DNA of 64,000 nt from Jacaranda mimosifolia. Its lineage: Eukaryota > Streptophyta > Magnoliopsida > Lamiales > Bignoniaceae. The stretch is from assembly GCA_018894105.1 (NCBI GenBank), contig CM032119.1, forward strand, positions 19,981,246-20,045,245. Reading direction: 5' to 3'. This document shows positions 34,733 to 47,873 of the stretch, in pieces. The notes below the pieces were generated by a model, which worked only from the letters and a program-made list of their open reading frames with translations, did no database searches and had not been told where the DNA came from. Position numbers and translations under genes: made by a program. Each line of letters begins with the position of its first letter. Position 1 is the stretch's first letter.

Positions 34733-36538
34733 TATTGGAATACTACCTTGCAACCAATTAGATTAGCACGTAAACTATTTCACTTGTGATACAATCTTGA
34801 TTGAATGCTAATCATAAATAAAATGGTCATCTTTATCTTATGCTTATTTTTCTTCACTGGTATTTAGTTGAAGCCCCTAAATCACACTATGAATACGAGA
34901 CTTGGTTGCACACTGCGTGGTGATCATGAAATAAGTCTTACACGATCGTGATTTTAAACATTTCAAGTCATAGAATCTAACGAGATAGGGCATCTAAGAT
35001 TCGGATAGACTTGCACTAACGATACATAAATCCAAGGAGTTGGATATTTCTCCACTTTATGAGCAATCCATGTTATACATGGGTGTATGTTAGCGAACAA
35101 GTTCGCTAAAGACCCCCCAGAGAATCCACCAAATATCTGGAGTAGCAAGTCGGTAGTGGCAAGTTCTCCAACTTACACTAGTGCTTATAATTAGTCCTTT
35201 GACCTAAGGATCCATGGTAACCTTGTGTTTAGGTCCTCATGCTTTGACTTTTCACTGAACACTTAGCGGGTCATTCGGGTCGAGATAGGATATGAGCTAC
35301 TTAGATATGGAGGTTAGTGAGATGCAAGATGGAATCTATCTCCTTGTCGTTGTGAAGGGCGAGTACATCTCCTATGTATTCAATAATGATCAATTCCAAA
35401 AACATCTTTACACAAGGTAGTATGATAATTTGGAAAAAAAAAATTCCAAAGATGAGATCATAAAGAGGAATCAAACATTGGATGAGAAACATGGTTATCA
35501 AGGCTATTGGGGAGTCGACAGATATCTTACCCTAGGCCTCTTTTGGGAGATAGGAAATGGAAGGACCACATTTGCGGGGCAAGCATAGAGCTAGAATGAT
35601 TCATCATGAGCATATTAATTTCATCTAATTAGTTGGACTCCATGAGCTTATTGCTAGAGATCGACTATGGATATTGGGTACTTTTCAATTAGTGGAGATT
35701 AATTGAAAGAGTTACTAGTTTAAAAGAGTTTAAACTAATATGAATATTTTAGTATTCAAAATATCACAATGAATTGTGAGTACATGCCCAATGAATGGGT
35801 GAACCTAATGGGTCACACACAAAAACCTAAAGAAAGTTCTACCTAATGGGAAGAATTTTCTAAAGATTTAGAATGTTCACCTAGGCGGTTTAGGGGACAA
35901 AATAGTTAACTAGTTTTAGTCGTTTTGGCTTGACTAATTCAATTATTAAATTAGTCAAAATAATTTAAGAAGTTAAATTAGACCAATAAAATTAAGAAAT
36001 TAATTTAATTGGTGTCATATGACAATTAATTAGTCAAATTAACTTCAAGAGTTAAGTTGACACCGTCTAACTTAAAGAATTAAGTTAATTGACTTAAGAA
36101 GTTAAGTCAGACCATTAATTAAATTAAAGAGTCAATTTTTGGTTTTGGAGGAAAATCTAAATGAACTGCTTCATTTGAAATTAATTTAGGATTAATTTGC
36201 ATTACATTTCATGATACGAAATGTAGATACAAATAAATCTAAATGCATGAGAAAGTCACATGCAAGTTGGTTGCCAAATTGGCAACTAACTAAGGAAGGT
36301 GTGATGCTAACTAGCATCACACCATCCTGTCTATATAAAGAGCATGGCCGGCCATTAGGTGAGAGCTAAGCTAGGTTCCAATTTTCTTCCAAAAGTAGAA
36401 TTCTTTCATGAATTGAAGCTTCACACTCTTCATACCATATTCTCCTCATTTTCTCCATTCATAGCCCCCTCCATCTCCTTCTCCTTTTGATTTTCTAGCA
36501 GATTTAAGGTGGATTAGGCTCTCCTTGGGTGTGTTGAT
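34733..36538 (+). repeat. 3' LTR of element F, first part
   Basis: Starts TATTGGAATACTACC (decayed TGTTGGAATAGTGCC) after the purine tract of F. It has an inverted repeat at 36298-36323 and TATATAAAG at 36332-36340. It is interrupted at 36538 by element E; the remainder is at 47498-47873. Confidence 0.85.
36298..36323. repeat. Promoter-proximal inverted repeat, LTR F
   Basis: GGTGTGATGCTA and TAGCATCACACC, perfect 12-bp arms with a 2-bp spacer, end 8 bp before the TATA box at 36332. Confidence 0.88.
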
Positions 36539-38780
36539 TGTTGGAATAGTGCCCCACAAGCCAATTAGATTGGCATGTAAACTGTTTCACTAGTGATATA
36601 ATCTTAATTGAATGATATTTATTAAATGGCCATTTATCTTATGCATATATTTACTTCACTGGAATTTGGTTGAAACCCTTAGATCGTACAAGACTACAGG
36701 ACTTAGCTAGTATAATCACTGATGATCATGAAACAAGTTTTACACGATCGTGATCTTAAATCTTTCAAGTCGTAGGATCTTATGAGACAGGGCATCTAAC
36801 ATCCGGATAGACTTGCACTATTGATGCATAAATCCAAGAGTTAGATATTGCTCTGTTTAATTAGCAAACCATATGAGATATGGATGCATATTAGTGAGTG
36901 TATGTTAGAGAACAAGTTCACTAAAGGCTCGCTTAGAGAATCCATTAGATAGCCATAGTGGCAAGTTGGTAGTGGCAAATTCTCCAGCTTACGCTAGTAT
37001 ATATAATTAGTCTTTTGACATAAGGATCTATGGTAACCTTGTATTTAGGTCCACATACTTTGACTCTTCCCTAGCCATGTAGTGGGTCATTCTGGTGGAG
37101 ATTATGTATGAGCTACTCAGACATAGAGGTTTGTGAGATCCAAGATGGGATCTGACTCCTCGTTATTGTGAAGGGCGAGTATATCTCCTATGTATTCTAT
37201 AATGATCGATTCCGAGAAATCTTTGCTCAAGGTAATATGACAATTTAGAAAAGTAGTTTTCCAAAGATAAGGTCATAAAGGGGAATCGAACATTAGGAAT
37301 AGAAACATAGAATTGAGGTTATTAGGGAGCCAACAAATATCTTACCCTAGGCCTCTTTTAGGAGATAGGGGACGAAAGGACTGTATTTACATGGTACGCA
37401 TTGAGCTAGAATGGTTCCCCAAAAGCATTTATTTTGGCCAATTAGTTGGGCTCCATGGGCTTGAAGTTGGACATCGACCATGGAGATTGGGTACTCTTCA
37501 ATTAATGGAGATCGATTGAATTAAGTTATTAGTTTAAAGGAGTTTAAACTAATGTGAATATTTGATATTCTATAAGTTACAAAGAATCGTGAGCCCATGT
37601 CAAATGAATGATAGAACCTAATGGATCACACACAAAATTCAATTACAAATCCTGCTTGATGAAGGAGAATTTTTAAGCATTAGAAAGATTCCTTCATGAC
37701 CAATTTTGGAGGTAGACGATTGATGCAATTTGTAGTCATTTTGGCTTGATCAATTTAATTGTTAAATTAATCTAATTAATTTGAGGAGTTAAATTAAGAT
37801 TAATTAATCAAGGATTTAATTATTTGGTACCACATGACTATCAATTGGTCAAGTTAACTTAAGAAGTTAAGTTAACAATGACTTGCTTAAAAAGTTAAGC
37901 AAATTGCCATAATTAAATTAAAGTGTTTAATTTAATTAAAATGAAGAATTAATTTTGGAGGGAAAATTCAAATGAAGGGTTCATTTGATGTGGTATTAGA
38001 ATTTATTTGGATGACATTTCATAAGATGAAATGAAGCTTCCAAATGAAATTCAAATGCACACAAAATTCACATGCCACTTGCTTGCAAGTTGGCGCCAAC
38101 TTAAGGAAAGTGTGATGCCAGCTTGGCATCACACCTTCCTTCCCTCTATATATAGCTATAGAGAGAGAAGGGGGCAGCTACTTGGTGTGAATTACAAGCA
38201 ATCTAGTTCTAAGATTAGATTCTCTCATTTTCCTTGCAATTGCCCAAATGTTGTCTCATGTGTTGAAGCTTCACTTTTCTTCATCTTACCTCCAAATCAA
38301 GCCTTCATCCTTGAATTTCTCCTCTTTTTTCTCCAGCTAACGTAAAGGAGAATTGGATTGTGCATTAGTGTGTGGATCTTATCATTAGAGGCAAAATAAT
38401 TGGATTCCTAGCCTTTTGGAGATCCTTTGTTCTAGAAGTTCTTTTGGAGCATCCATTGGAGGTTTTCCCGAAACTGTTTTGAGCTGAATGTTTTACTAAA
38501 AAAATTAACAAGGTGTTGGTGATCATTGGTCCACATTTTACTCAATTCGAAGTTCATTTGTTTGGGAAAACGTTGCTTGGATTCCACTATGCCGCTAGGA
38601 GACAATTTTCAAGAAGTTGAAATCTTCTTCCAAGTTTCTTTGACTTTGAGCAAATCAAGGTAATCCTCATACCAAATCTGAATCTATGGCATGTTTAGAT
38701 CCTTCGCTTCATGTATAGCCTAGTTACTTTAGTATTTTTTATGCTTTGATAATTGGATTCTAGTGCTATATGTGACTTCA
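36539..38780 (+). repeat. 5' LTR of element E
   Basis: 2242 bp, TGTTGGAATAGTGCCCCACA to ATATGTGACTTCA, followed by AG and the PBS. The promoter-proximal inverted repeat is at 38110-38134 (GTGTGATGCCA, spacer GCT, TGGCATCACAC; 11-bp perfect arms) and TATATATAG is at 38147-38155. Confidence 0.9.
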
Positions 38781-40524
38781 AGGAGTATCAGAGCCTAATT
38801 CATGCTATGATTTGGATTTTTGATTCATTGATTCATGTGATGCAGTGATCTAAATCTCCAAATACTTGATCCAATCTATGGATTGGAGTGTTTTAAGTGT
38901 TAATTCATATTATTAGTATGTTTTACTTCAAAGTTGCTAATGTTGAATTTTGATTTGGCATTAGTTGATGTTATATGTTGATATAGCATGTTAAATTTGG
39001 CTTTAAGGTGTTTTAGTCATTTTGGATCTAATTTGATTGGAGTTTAGTGGAGATTTTTGGAGAATAGAGATTATCACTTAAACTTGATCTTTCAAGCATG
39101 TTTGAGAACTTGAATTTTCATTTTTAAAAGGAGTTTTGGTTAGAAATTCATTTATAATGTGTGATTTAGTGTTTAGGAGGTGTCCTAATTTTTTGGTGCA
39201 CAAAAGTTGAGCAAAAATTGACTTGACTCGGACCAAACTTCAAAATAGGGCAAGTTGCCATGCCCAGCTAGCAGTGACCAAGCAGCGGGCTCACCCTGCT
39301 GCACGGTCATCCTGCTAGGCAAGGGCGACAATGCTAAGTCACGAGTTTAAGGAGTTTTAAGCCTGGTTTTGTGTTCCTTTGGTGACCAAAAATGACCTAA
39401 ATCATACTAGATAGATGCGCAAGTGTTGTGCAATCAAAATGATGTTTGATATTTTTTATTGCTTTTAAAATCTTGTTAAAGTTAATCTTCAATTTTGTAC
39501 AAAAATGAGATGCATAAATGTTATGCTTATTTTTGCTTGACCAATTAATTGTTTATGAGATAAGCATTTAATTATTGGAATTGAATGTCAATTCTTTATT
39601 TATTTATTGTTCATTTAATTATTAAATAGATGGTGAATGAATGGGGATGATCATGACCTTTTAATATTGATTTTATTTGTTTCAAGTTGTTGAAAAGGGT
39701 TGTATTAAATTGGGACTTGCATGCCTCTTTATTTCTATCTTGTAAACATTATGAGAGTAGAATCACTAGAAGTGAGGATTTCTTTCTTATGTAAATGTTA
39801 CAAGGAGCAAAGAAGACCATTGGAGGCATGAAGACCCATGAATATATGGGATACACTCATGTAATAGCTAGATTTAATCAACCTACTTAAAATCAACTAG
39901 GTGGTACACCTATGGCTCTAAGTGCACCACTTGGTTAAGGCTCACGATCATCCCACCCTAGGAGCATGCTAGGTGCATTTACTTATTTATGCTTCCCATA
40001 TCCTATTGATGTATGAAATGCATTATTAGGATATAGAAAACCTAAATAAGAAGATAAAAATGATGAGATCTTTGCAAGCAAGAAAATCCTTCCACTTAGA
40101 ATGTCTAAGTGCTTTCAAATATTAAGTTAAAATGGATACCAATTAAAAGGAGTTTTAACTCATCCATGCCTTCTACCAATAGTATATGGCATAACGACGC
40201 TACCATCATTTGTGTGATGTCTCACAAGTCATGGGTCACGCTTATGGTGGAAAGATATGACCATATACTTAGCATATGATGCACCTTTAATTTAAGGCTT
40301 CCCATGCATTGGCACACGAGTCGTGGGATGACACAGATCAATCTCGAATCAAAATTTGATTGGTAGGTTCAACTTAACACCTAGTAGTGTAGATGTCACA
40401 CGAGTTATTAGCAAAACTACTTACCTTTTGATTGTTTGTGGATGTCTCACGAGTTGTGGGTCCACTGCAAGTCCTTAGAGTCTTGATTCTCACTAGAAAA
40501 TGAGATCTCCTGAATTCTTCATTG
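38781..40524 (+). other. Leader of element E, joined directly to integrase
   Basis: The leader runs from the PBS to CTCCTGAATTCTTC, where family A has the last 150 bp before gag, and then joins the integrase zinc-binding region. The GC-rich island at 39250-39330 folds back (CTAGCAG, TGACC, GCAGC and GGG at 39268-39289 pair with CCC, GCTGC, GGTCA and CTGCTAG up to 39318). Palindrome sites are CACAAGTCATG at 40223, CACGAGTCGTG at 40315, a half-site at 40399 and CACGAGTTGTG at 40448. A deletion of about 55 bp explains the short last interval. Confidence 0.8.
38783..38795 (+). other. Primer binding site, element E
   Basis: GAGTATCAGAGCC, two changes from TGGTATCAGAGCC, two bases after the LTR end. 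Confidence 0.8.
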
Positions 40525-41764
40525 ATGCACATTCAATCAAGTAAAAAAAAGTTAGATATCTAAGAAGATGCCATATTTTGGCATGCTAGACTTAGGCATA
40601 TCTCTAAAAATAGGATGAGCAAATTATAAGCTTTCAAAGCACTGAATGTTAGTGGCATTGAGGACCTTCCTACTTATGAATCTTGTTTGAAGGAAAAAAT
40701 GACCAAGGCTTCTTTTGTGGGATAACAGAGCGTACCACCAGTTTTTAAGATTTGATCTATATGGATATTTTTTCACACTAAAGATTAGTGCGAGAATAGG
40801 CTATTCTTAGTTCATCACCTTCATCGATGATCATACTATTGATGATCATACTCGGTTCAAACACGTGTACCTTATGAAGTATAAGTTCGAAGCCTTTGCA
40901 AGGTTCAAAGAGTATATAAATGAAGTAGAAAAGCAAAAGGGACTTAGTATTAAAACTCTTCAATCGGATCAAGGGGGAGAATACCTAAATACCAAATTCT
41001 TGGATTATCTAAAGGAGAATGGGATTTTCTCTCAGTAGACTCCACCCGGCACACCCCAACGCAATAGAATAGCCGAGAGGAGAAACCATACCTTATTAGA
41101 CATGGTTATTCCATCATGAGCTTTTCGATGTGCCTATATCTTTTTGGGGATTCACCTTAACAACAACAGCGAAGCTACTAAATATAGTACCCTCAAAGTC
41201 GGTGCTAAAGATACTGCATGAGATGTGGTATGGTCAAGCATCCTCTTACCATTATCTTTAGGCTTTGAGGTCTCTTGCTTACGTGAGATAGCTAATGGGA
41301 GACAAGTTGGATAGTAGATCCACCTTGTGCAAGTCTGTGGGATATCCAAGTGAGTCTTTGGGTTATTACTTTTATGATCCCTCGAACAAAAGGTGTTTCT
41401 TTTGAGAAACGCCTACATTTTGGAAAAGCAATTTCTATTAGATAGAAATGTTGTTGTTGTTGAACTTGATGAAGTTCAAAATGATAGCCTTACATGTAAC
41501 CTCTAAGAATGTTAGACCGAATCGAAAAGTAACCCGAAAGGTTCAGATTCCTTCATGAGATGGGCCAATTAGATAGTGATCCGAAGACCTATGAGGAAGC
41601 TATGTTGGACATAGACTTGGGACATTGGCTAGATACCATGAAATTCAAAATAGACTCCATGTACTCCTATAAAGTATGGACTTTGGTAGATCCATCGGAG
41701 AGAATAGTTCCCATTGGTTGCAAGTGGATCTATAAGCAAAAACTAAAAGTCGATGGAGAGGTAA
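40525..41764 (+). pseudogene. Element E pol, first part (integrase to RT start)
   Basis: Starts at the LMHIQSSK region just before integrase; gag and protease (about 1.3 kb) are deleted. Readable motifs are WHARLRHIS and the SDQGGEY active-site stretch, then the integrase C-terminal part and the linker KTYEEAMLDID, ending in the RT start GCKWIYKQKLKVDGEV. Several stops and shifts. It is cut at 41764 by an LTR-like insertion and resumes at 44509. Confidence 0.82.
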
Positions 41765-44508
41765 TGTAACACCCTAAATTTTAAAATCCTGATATATAGG
41801 AAAAAGTGAAATTGATAAGCTTGGCTAGATTAGTTTTGGGTTTGATTTAGTTGCAATTTAGAATTAAATATTTATAATCGAGGGTTTGAATTGCAAATAA
41901 GAGAATGACTTGAATGCATAAAATTATAAAATTTAGGGGGTTAATGTGAACAAATTAAAAGTTTGAGGACTTTAGAACAATTAAATTTGGACCCAATTGC
42001 CCAAAAGCAAAAATGTTAGGGGTCAATATATAGGAATTAAAAGATAAAGGGTTGAATTGAAGCCTTAGGGATGAAATGTAATGAGGTAAACAACTAAGGG
42101 ACTGCATTGAAAACGGTGAAAAATCTTGACTGGTCGGTGTAATTAAGGAAGAGTTAGTTTATATATATATTTGAAGGACAAAATTTTCTCAAATTCTCAT
42201 AAATGCACCCTCATCTTCCATAGCTCAGTTTTGCTTCGTTTCACTTCAAAATTTAATTCAAAACCAAAAATCTTGTTCCTTACCTCACAATGATCAAAAC
42301 CATACCAAGATTTCCTAAAAATGATCGAAGAAAAAGGGTAATTAGGTAGCCAGTGGTGGTGGGTTGTTGGTGTTGGCTGGTTCAAGCTTAGAAATAGTAG
42401 GTGGGTTGTGACAACCTAACGCGGGGAACATTTTGGTAGCTTTAGTTTGAGGATTGGTGGCCGGAGGAGGAAGAATTAAAGGAAAATAGGGGTGGGGGCA
42501 AAAAAGCGATTTTAGGCAAAAATTCACCTGCGAGGAGGCTAGGAAAGGTGAAATTGATTTGGGGGTCGACTGGGCTCAGTAAGATGCAACTCTGGGTAGG
42601 TCAGGTTGAGCTCCGGCGGTGGTCAGCAGCGACAGATGGTGGCGGACAGCGGTGCTCTAGCGACCTATATACAAAAGCTCCAGATTCTCATTTCAATGCA
42701 GCTGGACCGAAACTGGACTTGAATTGGACTTAACTTAGTCCAATTAGGTAAATTTCATTTTTTATCGAATTAAGTTATCTTAAATTGATTAAATTGAAAC
42801 TTAAATTTATTTGGAAATTAATTCGGCCTTAATTTAGATATAATAATCCTAGTGATAAGATATTAATTATAAAACTCTAATTATAGAACTTTATGTTGAC
42901 TTTGGGTTGGTATGAACCTAATTTATTGGTATGAACCTAATTAAAATAAATTGAATAGAGTCAGCGTTACTAGAAAAATTAAAATTATAAATTTGTAGTA
43001 CTCATTACTTTAGAAACTTATTGTTGGGAATAAGTGGCTTAACTAAGCTAATGCCAAAAAGCTATAGTAGCATTGTAAACGGCCACTAGGAAGTTGACAC
43101 ATCCCTGTTGATTAGTTATTTATAAATACAATGTACACGAACATTCCTAAAACACAATATAAATTACAATCAGAAATGTGATGCCATTGGAATTAATTTT
43201 CTTGTATTACGTCTAATGTCATCATGTGAGGAGGCTATAAACACTATTGAGACATAGAGAGATAGTACCATGAGAGTATTAGGTAAATTTATACTTGATA
43301 GTATGAGATTCCCTTGTGGGAGAAAGAACATATATACTTGCTAATATATCCTGATCGCTTGATTTTTTCCAATCTATGTGTTGAAAATAGTACTCCACAT
43401 CGCCCTTTTACACTTAGCGCTTCTGTTGATATTGATTGATATCACTTTACGTGAAATCTAGCAATTATTTCAAGAAAAGTGATCTCAAAATATACATTTT
43501 ACTCGCCATGTCTAACTTAAAACCAGTTGCTAAATCAGTGATTACATGCTTAACATGGCAATTTGAATTATTTAGTCAAATGTTGTTGGACATACTCAAT
43601 AATAACAGTGATTATACTTAATACCATTGGGGGTGGGCCCTGGGATCGGTTACGAAAGATGGTTGGGCGGAATAGTTCGCGGTGATAGATCTTTCGATTA
43701 ATACTCATGCGCAATACACATATAATCCCTGCTCAGTAGGCTAGCTAGAGGCAGCTGCCTATGAGTGGGATCAAGCATGTGGGTAGCCATGCTAGTGAAT
43801 ATTTAAATATCCAAGCCGATCACTCGGTACTTTGGAGGGATAAGGATTTTTGTATTTTCAAAAGTGGAGTGACAAGGTAAGAGAACCACCAACAGCTTAA
43901 CAGTGAAAATGTTTGCTAAATTATATTTAGTTTATGTGATATGCCTAATCCTTTTCTTTAAAACTCAATTTTTTTACAAAACCCAATTGTTGTTCAACTG
44001 GCATATCACTTTTATCATAGTTGAGATTTAAACCTCTATGAGAGATAGTAAATTTTGTGAAGTCTCATCACTTGTATGGGATGGTGATGAGATGAATCAT
44101 CTAAAATTTTGATTAAAACATTCTCTCACAACTCCAAGGAATTTTAACGTCTCTACTTATTTTCTATATAATATATGTGAAATTATCACTCTGTTGTTGT
44201 TGCTAAATTATCTCACTAAGTTATTCGAACTTATGTTGTTTGTATTATTTCTTCCGTTCTTTACACCAGATAAGAACGAGTGATCGAGATAGATTAACCC
44301 AAGCGACACATGAGGTAATGAGGACGCTAGGAGTGCTAAGTAGGAATCCTGATATTTTGATTTATAGTTGTAGCTTTGTTAGGGATTTGTTATAGGAATT
44401 AAATACTTTGAATTTTGAGAAATGTATTATCTATTATTTAGAAGACTTGTGGTATAATGTGGGTAGTGCCTTGTACATGAATAAGCACCTCCTGATCGGG
44501 GCGTTACA
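41765..44508. repeat. Solo LTR, probably gypsy (Tekay/Del-like), in RT of element E
   Basis: 2744 bp starting TGTAACACCC and ending GGGGCGTTACA (complement TGTAACGCCCC), with GGTAA (41760-41764) and AGTAA (44509-44513) as a 5-bp duplication with one change. The RT frame rejoins across it. TGTAACACCC/GGGGCGTTACA ends and a length of 2-4 kb are typical of plant chromovirus gypsy LTRs. No coding region is seen, so a solo LTR is the simplest reading. An internal stretch near 43022-43440 (TGTTGGGAATAAGTGG, then a TATA-like TTTATAAATAC) may be a further small insertion, not resolved. The orientation could not be fixed with certainty. Confidence 0.72.
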
Positions 44509-45888
44509 AGTAATGACCTTTAAGGCGCGACTAGTGGAAAAAGGTTACACTCAAATACCCGGTATTGATTTCAAGGAAACCTTTTCACTGGTCGCAATGT
44601 CTAAGTCTATTCAGATTTTACTTGCCATAGCTGCATATTATAACTATGAGATATGGCAAATAGATGTGAAAGCCGCTTTCCTCAATGGAAACATTGAAGA
44701 AGAAATCTATATATAGCAACCACAAGGTTTTCTATCCAAAGAGAGTGAGCAAAAAGTTTACAAACTCGATAGATCCATTTATGGACTCAAACAGGTGTCC
44801 CAAACTTGGAACATACATTTTGATATGAAAGTCAAATCATTTGACTTTTTAAAAAATGTGTATGAACCTTATGTGTACAAGAAGGCTAATGGAAGTAGTA
44901 TACAGTTTATTGTGTTTTATGTCAATGACATTCTTCTCATTGGAAATGAAAGAGAAATGTTAGAGTGTACTAAAGCATGGTTATCTATTTAATTCTCAAT
45001 GAAGGATTTGGGATAAGCATCCTACATAATAGGAATACATATCTATAGAGATAGATCGAGGAGGACATTGGGGCTTTCCCAAATCCCATATATTGATAAG
45101 ATACTAAAGAGGTTTAGTATGGAAGAATCCAAGAGGGGATTTCTCTCTATGGGATATGGCATTCGTCTCTCCAAGTATATGGCCCCTAAGACTGATGACG
45201 AGAGACAAAGAATGACCAACATATATTATGCTCACATACCTTATGCGTCCGCCATAGAGAGCATAATGTATGCCATTCAATGTACAAGATCGAATGTGGC
45301 ACACGTTTTAAGTGTTACAAGCCGTTTCCAATCCAACCACGGTGAATGTCACTGGATGTCCATTAAAACAATCCTTAAGTCCTTGAGAAGGACTAAGGAC
45401 TTATTTTTGGTATACGGAAATAAGATTTGAAACTAGAGGGGTTTTCGGATTCTAGTTTCCAATCCGATGCAGATGATCTAAAATCCACTTTTGGATTCAT
45501 ATTTTGTCTCAATGGCGGTGTGGTGAGTTGGAAGAGTTCCAAACTAGACACCACGGTCAATTCAACCATAGAGGCAAATTATATTGTAGCTTTGAAAACC
45601 ACAAAGGAAGCTGTTTAGATAGAAACTTCATCCAAGAGTTGGATATAGTGCCCAGCGTGCATGAACTTATGGTTGTCTTTTGAAGACAACTTTGGACTTG
45701 AGCCAAGATCTCATTAGTGATCCATACAAAGATAAATGTGTTATCATTTGATAGAGGTGACACCTGAGTAGAAATGGTCGCATCAGAACAAAATATAATA
45801 GAACCGCTGTCTAAACCCCTAAATGTAAAAGGTCTTTGAAGGATATCTTTAGAAGATGGGCCTTAAGGCTATGGGAAATTGGCTCTAG
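44509..45888 (+). pseudogene. Element E pol, second part (RT and RNase H)
   Basis: Resumes with [13 protein letters not shown] and [14 protein letters not shown]. The RT active site reads YVND at about 44918-44929 (YVDD expected), so a metal-binding aspartate is lost. RNase H follows (ESIMYAIQCTRS, GFSDSSFQSDADDLKS, SSKLDTTVNSTIEANYI) with stops and indels, including losses in the DN..A / SKHI part at about 45680-45740. The end of pol overlaps the purine tract GGGCAAGTGGGAGA. Not functional. Confidence 0.85.
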
Positions 45889-45901
45889 GGCAAGTGGGAG
45901 A
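45888..45901 (+). other. Polypurine tract, element E
   Basis: GGGCAAGTGGGAGA directly before the 3' LTR, same form as in family A. Confidence 0.8.
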
Positions 45902-47497
45902 TGGTTGGAATAGTGCCTTGCAAGCCAATTCAATTAGTATGTAAATTATTTCACTTGTGATACAATCTTGATTGAATGATATTCATTAAATGGCCATCTT
46001 CATCTTATGCTTATATTTACTTTACTAGAATTTGGTTGAAACCCTTAGATCATACAAGATTATGGGACTTGGCCAGTATAATCGTTGATGATCATGAAAT
46101 AAGTCTTACACCGTCGTGATCTTAAATCTTCTAAGTCGTAGGATCTTATGAGATAGGGTATCTAACATCTAGATAGACTTGGAATATTGATGCATAAATC
46201 CAAGAGTTGGATATTGCTCCATTTAATGAGCAAAATATATGAGATATGGGTGCATATTAGTGAGTGCATGTTAGAGAACAAGTTCACTAAAGGCTAGCTT
46301 TGAGAATCTATTAGATAGCCATAGTAGCAAGTTCTCTAGCATACGCTAGTGTATATAATTAGTCCTTTGACCTAAGGATCCATGGTAACCTTGAATTTAG
46401 GTCCACAAGCTTTGACTCTTCTTTAGCCATGTAGCGAGTCATTCAGGTAGAGATTGGGTATGAGCTACTTAGACATAGAGGTTTGTGAGATTCAAGATGG
46501 GATTCGACTCTTCATCATTGTGAAGGGCGAATACATCTCCTATGTATTCTATAATGATTGATTCCAAGAAATCCTTGCGCAAGGTAGTATGACAATTTGG
46601 AAAAGGAGTTTTTTAGAGATAAGGTCATAAAGGGGAATCGAACATAGAGTCGAGGCTACAGAGAGCCGACAAATATCTTGCCCTAGGCCTCTTTTAGGAG
46701 ATAGGAGACGAAGGATCATATTTGCATGGTACGCATAGAGCTAGAATAGTTCTCAAAAGGCATTCATTTCAGCCAATTAGTTAGGCTCCGTAGGATTAAG
46801 GTTGGACATCTACCATGGAGATTAGGTACTCTTCAATTAATAGAGATTAATTAAATTGAGTCATTAGTTTAAAGTAGTTTAAAGGAGTTTAAACTAATGT
46901 GAATATTTGATATTCTATTAGTCACAAAGAGTTGTGAGCCCATGTCCAATGAATGGTAGAACTTAATGGGTCACACACAAAGGCCTTCACTTTTCTTCCT
47001 CTCCTACCTCCAAATCAAGCCTTCATCTTTGCATTTCTCCTCTTTTCTCCCTAGCTAACATAAAGGAGAATTGGATTGTGCATTGGTGTGTGGATCTTAT
47101 CGTTAGAGGCAAAACAATTTGATTGCTAGCCTTTCGAAAATCCTCTGTTCTGGCAGTTTCTTTAGAGTGTCCATTTGAGGTCTTGCCAAAACTATTTTGA
47201 GCTGCAATTTTTACTGAAGACTCATCAAGGCATTGGTGATCTTTTGGTCTAAGTTTCACTCAATTCTGAGTTCTTTTGGTTGGGAAAAGTTGCTCAGATT
47301 CCACTGTGCCGCTAGGAGACAGTTTTCAACGAGTTCAAATCTTCTTCCAAGTTTCTTTGATTTTGAGCAAATCAAGGTAATCCTCATTCCAAATCTGAAT
47401 CTATGGAATTTTTAGATCCTTGGATTCATGTTTAGCCTAGTTATTTTAGTGTTTTTTATGCTTTCATAATTGGATCCTACTGCTACATGTGATTTCA
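45902..47497 (+). repeat. 3' LTR of element E, internally deleted
   Basis: Starts TGGTTGGAATAGTGCC and ends ACATGTGATTTCA. Compared with the 5' LTR, about 640 bp including the TATA region are missing near 46980 (CACACACAAA joined to CTTCACTTTTC). The rest follows the 5' LTR. Confidence 0.82.
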
Positions 47498-47873
47498 TGA
47501 ATTATTACATTAGAGGCTCAACATTTAGGGGGCTTGTGCTCTTGAAGATCCATCGTTGTCCTCTATGATCTAATTGGGCTGAAATTTTTACATAATCTTA
47601 CTAGGAGTGTTGATGTGTTCCCTACAAATTTTCATCCAATTTGGAGTTGAGAAAGGCAGTCAAGTGTTGGTGTCTCTCTGTTGTGTGTTGATTGCTCCTT
47701 TTGCAGAGTTCATAGGAGCTTTCTTGTTCTACCTTTGGATTTCTCATTCAAGGTATTTTTCTGGATTTAAATCCTTATTAAATGAATAATTAGATCCTTG
47801 GAGTGGAGTAGAAAAGTTATTTTTAGCCTTTTATGGTTTTATATTATGCATCCTTTGTCTACTCTAACTTTCA
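47498..47873 (+). repeat. 3' LTR of element F, second part
   Basis: Continues the LTR interrupted at 36538 (ATTAGAGGCTCAAC ... TGTCTACTCTAACTTTCA). The two parts together are about 2.18 kb, a normal length for this family. On the right it abuts minus-strand RT sequence. Confidence 0.8.

Larger units (their letters stand above)
36539..47497 (+). mobile_element. Copia element E (family B), itself split by a gypsy solo LTR
   Basis: It has a 5' LTR (36539-38780), PBS, leader, a pol lacking gag and protease (40525-41764 and 44509-45888), a polypurine tract and a shortened 3' LTR (45902-47497). It lies in the 3' LTR of F: host sequence GTGTGTTGA... joins TATTACATTAGAGGC across it. The duplicated bases are decayed (TTGAT at 36534-36538 versus TGAAT at 47498-47502). 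Net of the inserted gypsy LTR it is about 8.2 kb. Confidence 0.85.

Noticed and set aside
43022..43440. Separate small copia solo LTR inside the gypsy-type LTR
   Set aside because: A TG start and TATA-like box are present, but no matching CA end with a 5-bp duplication was found; left as part of the larger feature.
47498..47789. 60-codon frame and possible unique gene between LTRs
   Set aside because: It is the continuation of the LTR of element F that was split at 36538, not a gene.
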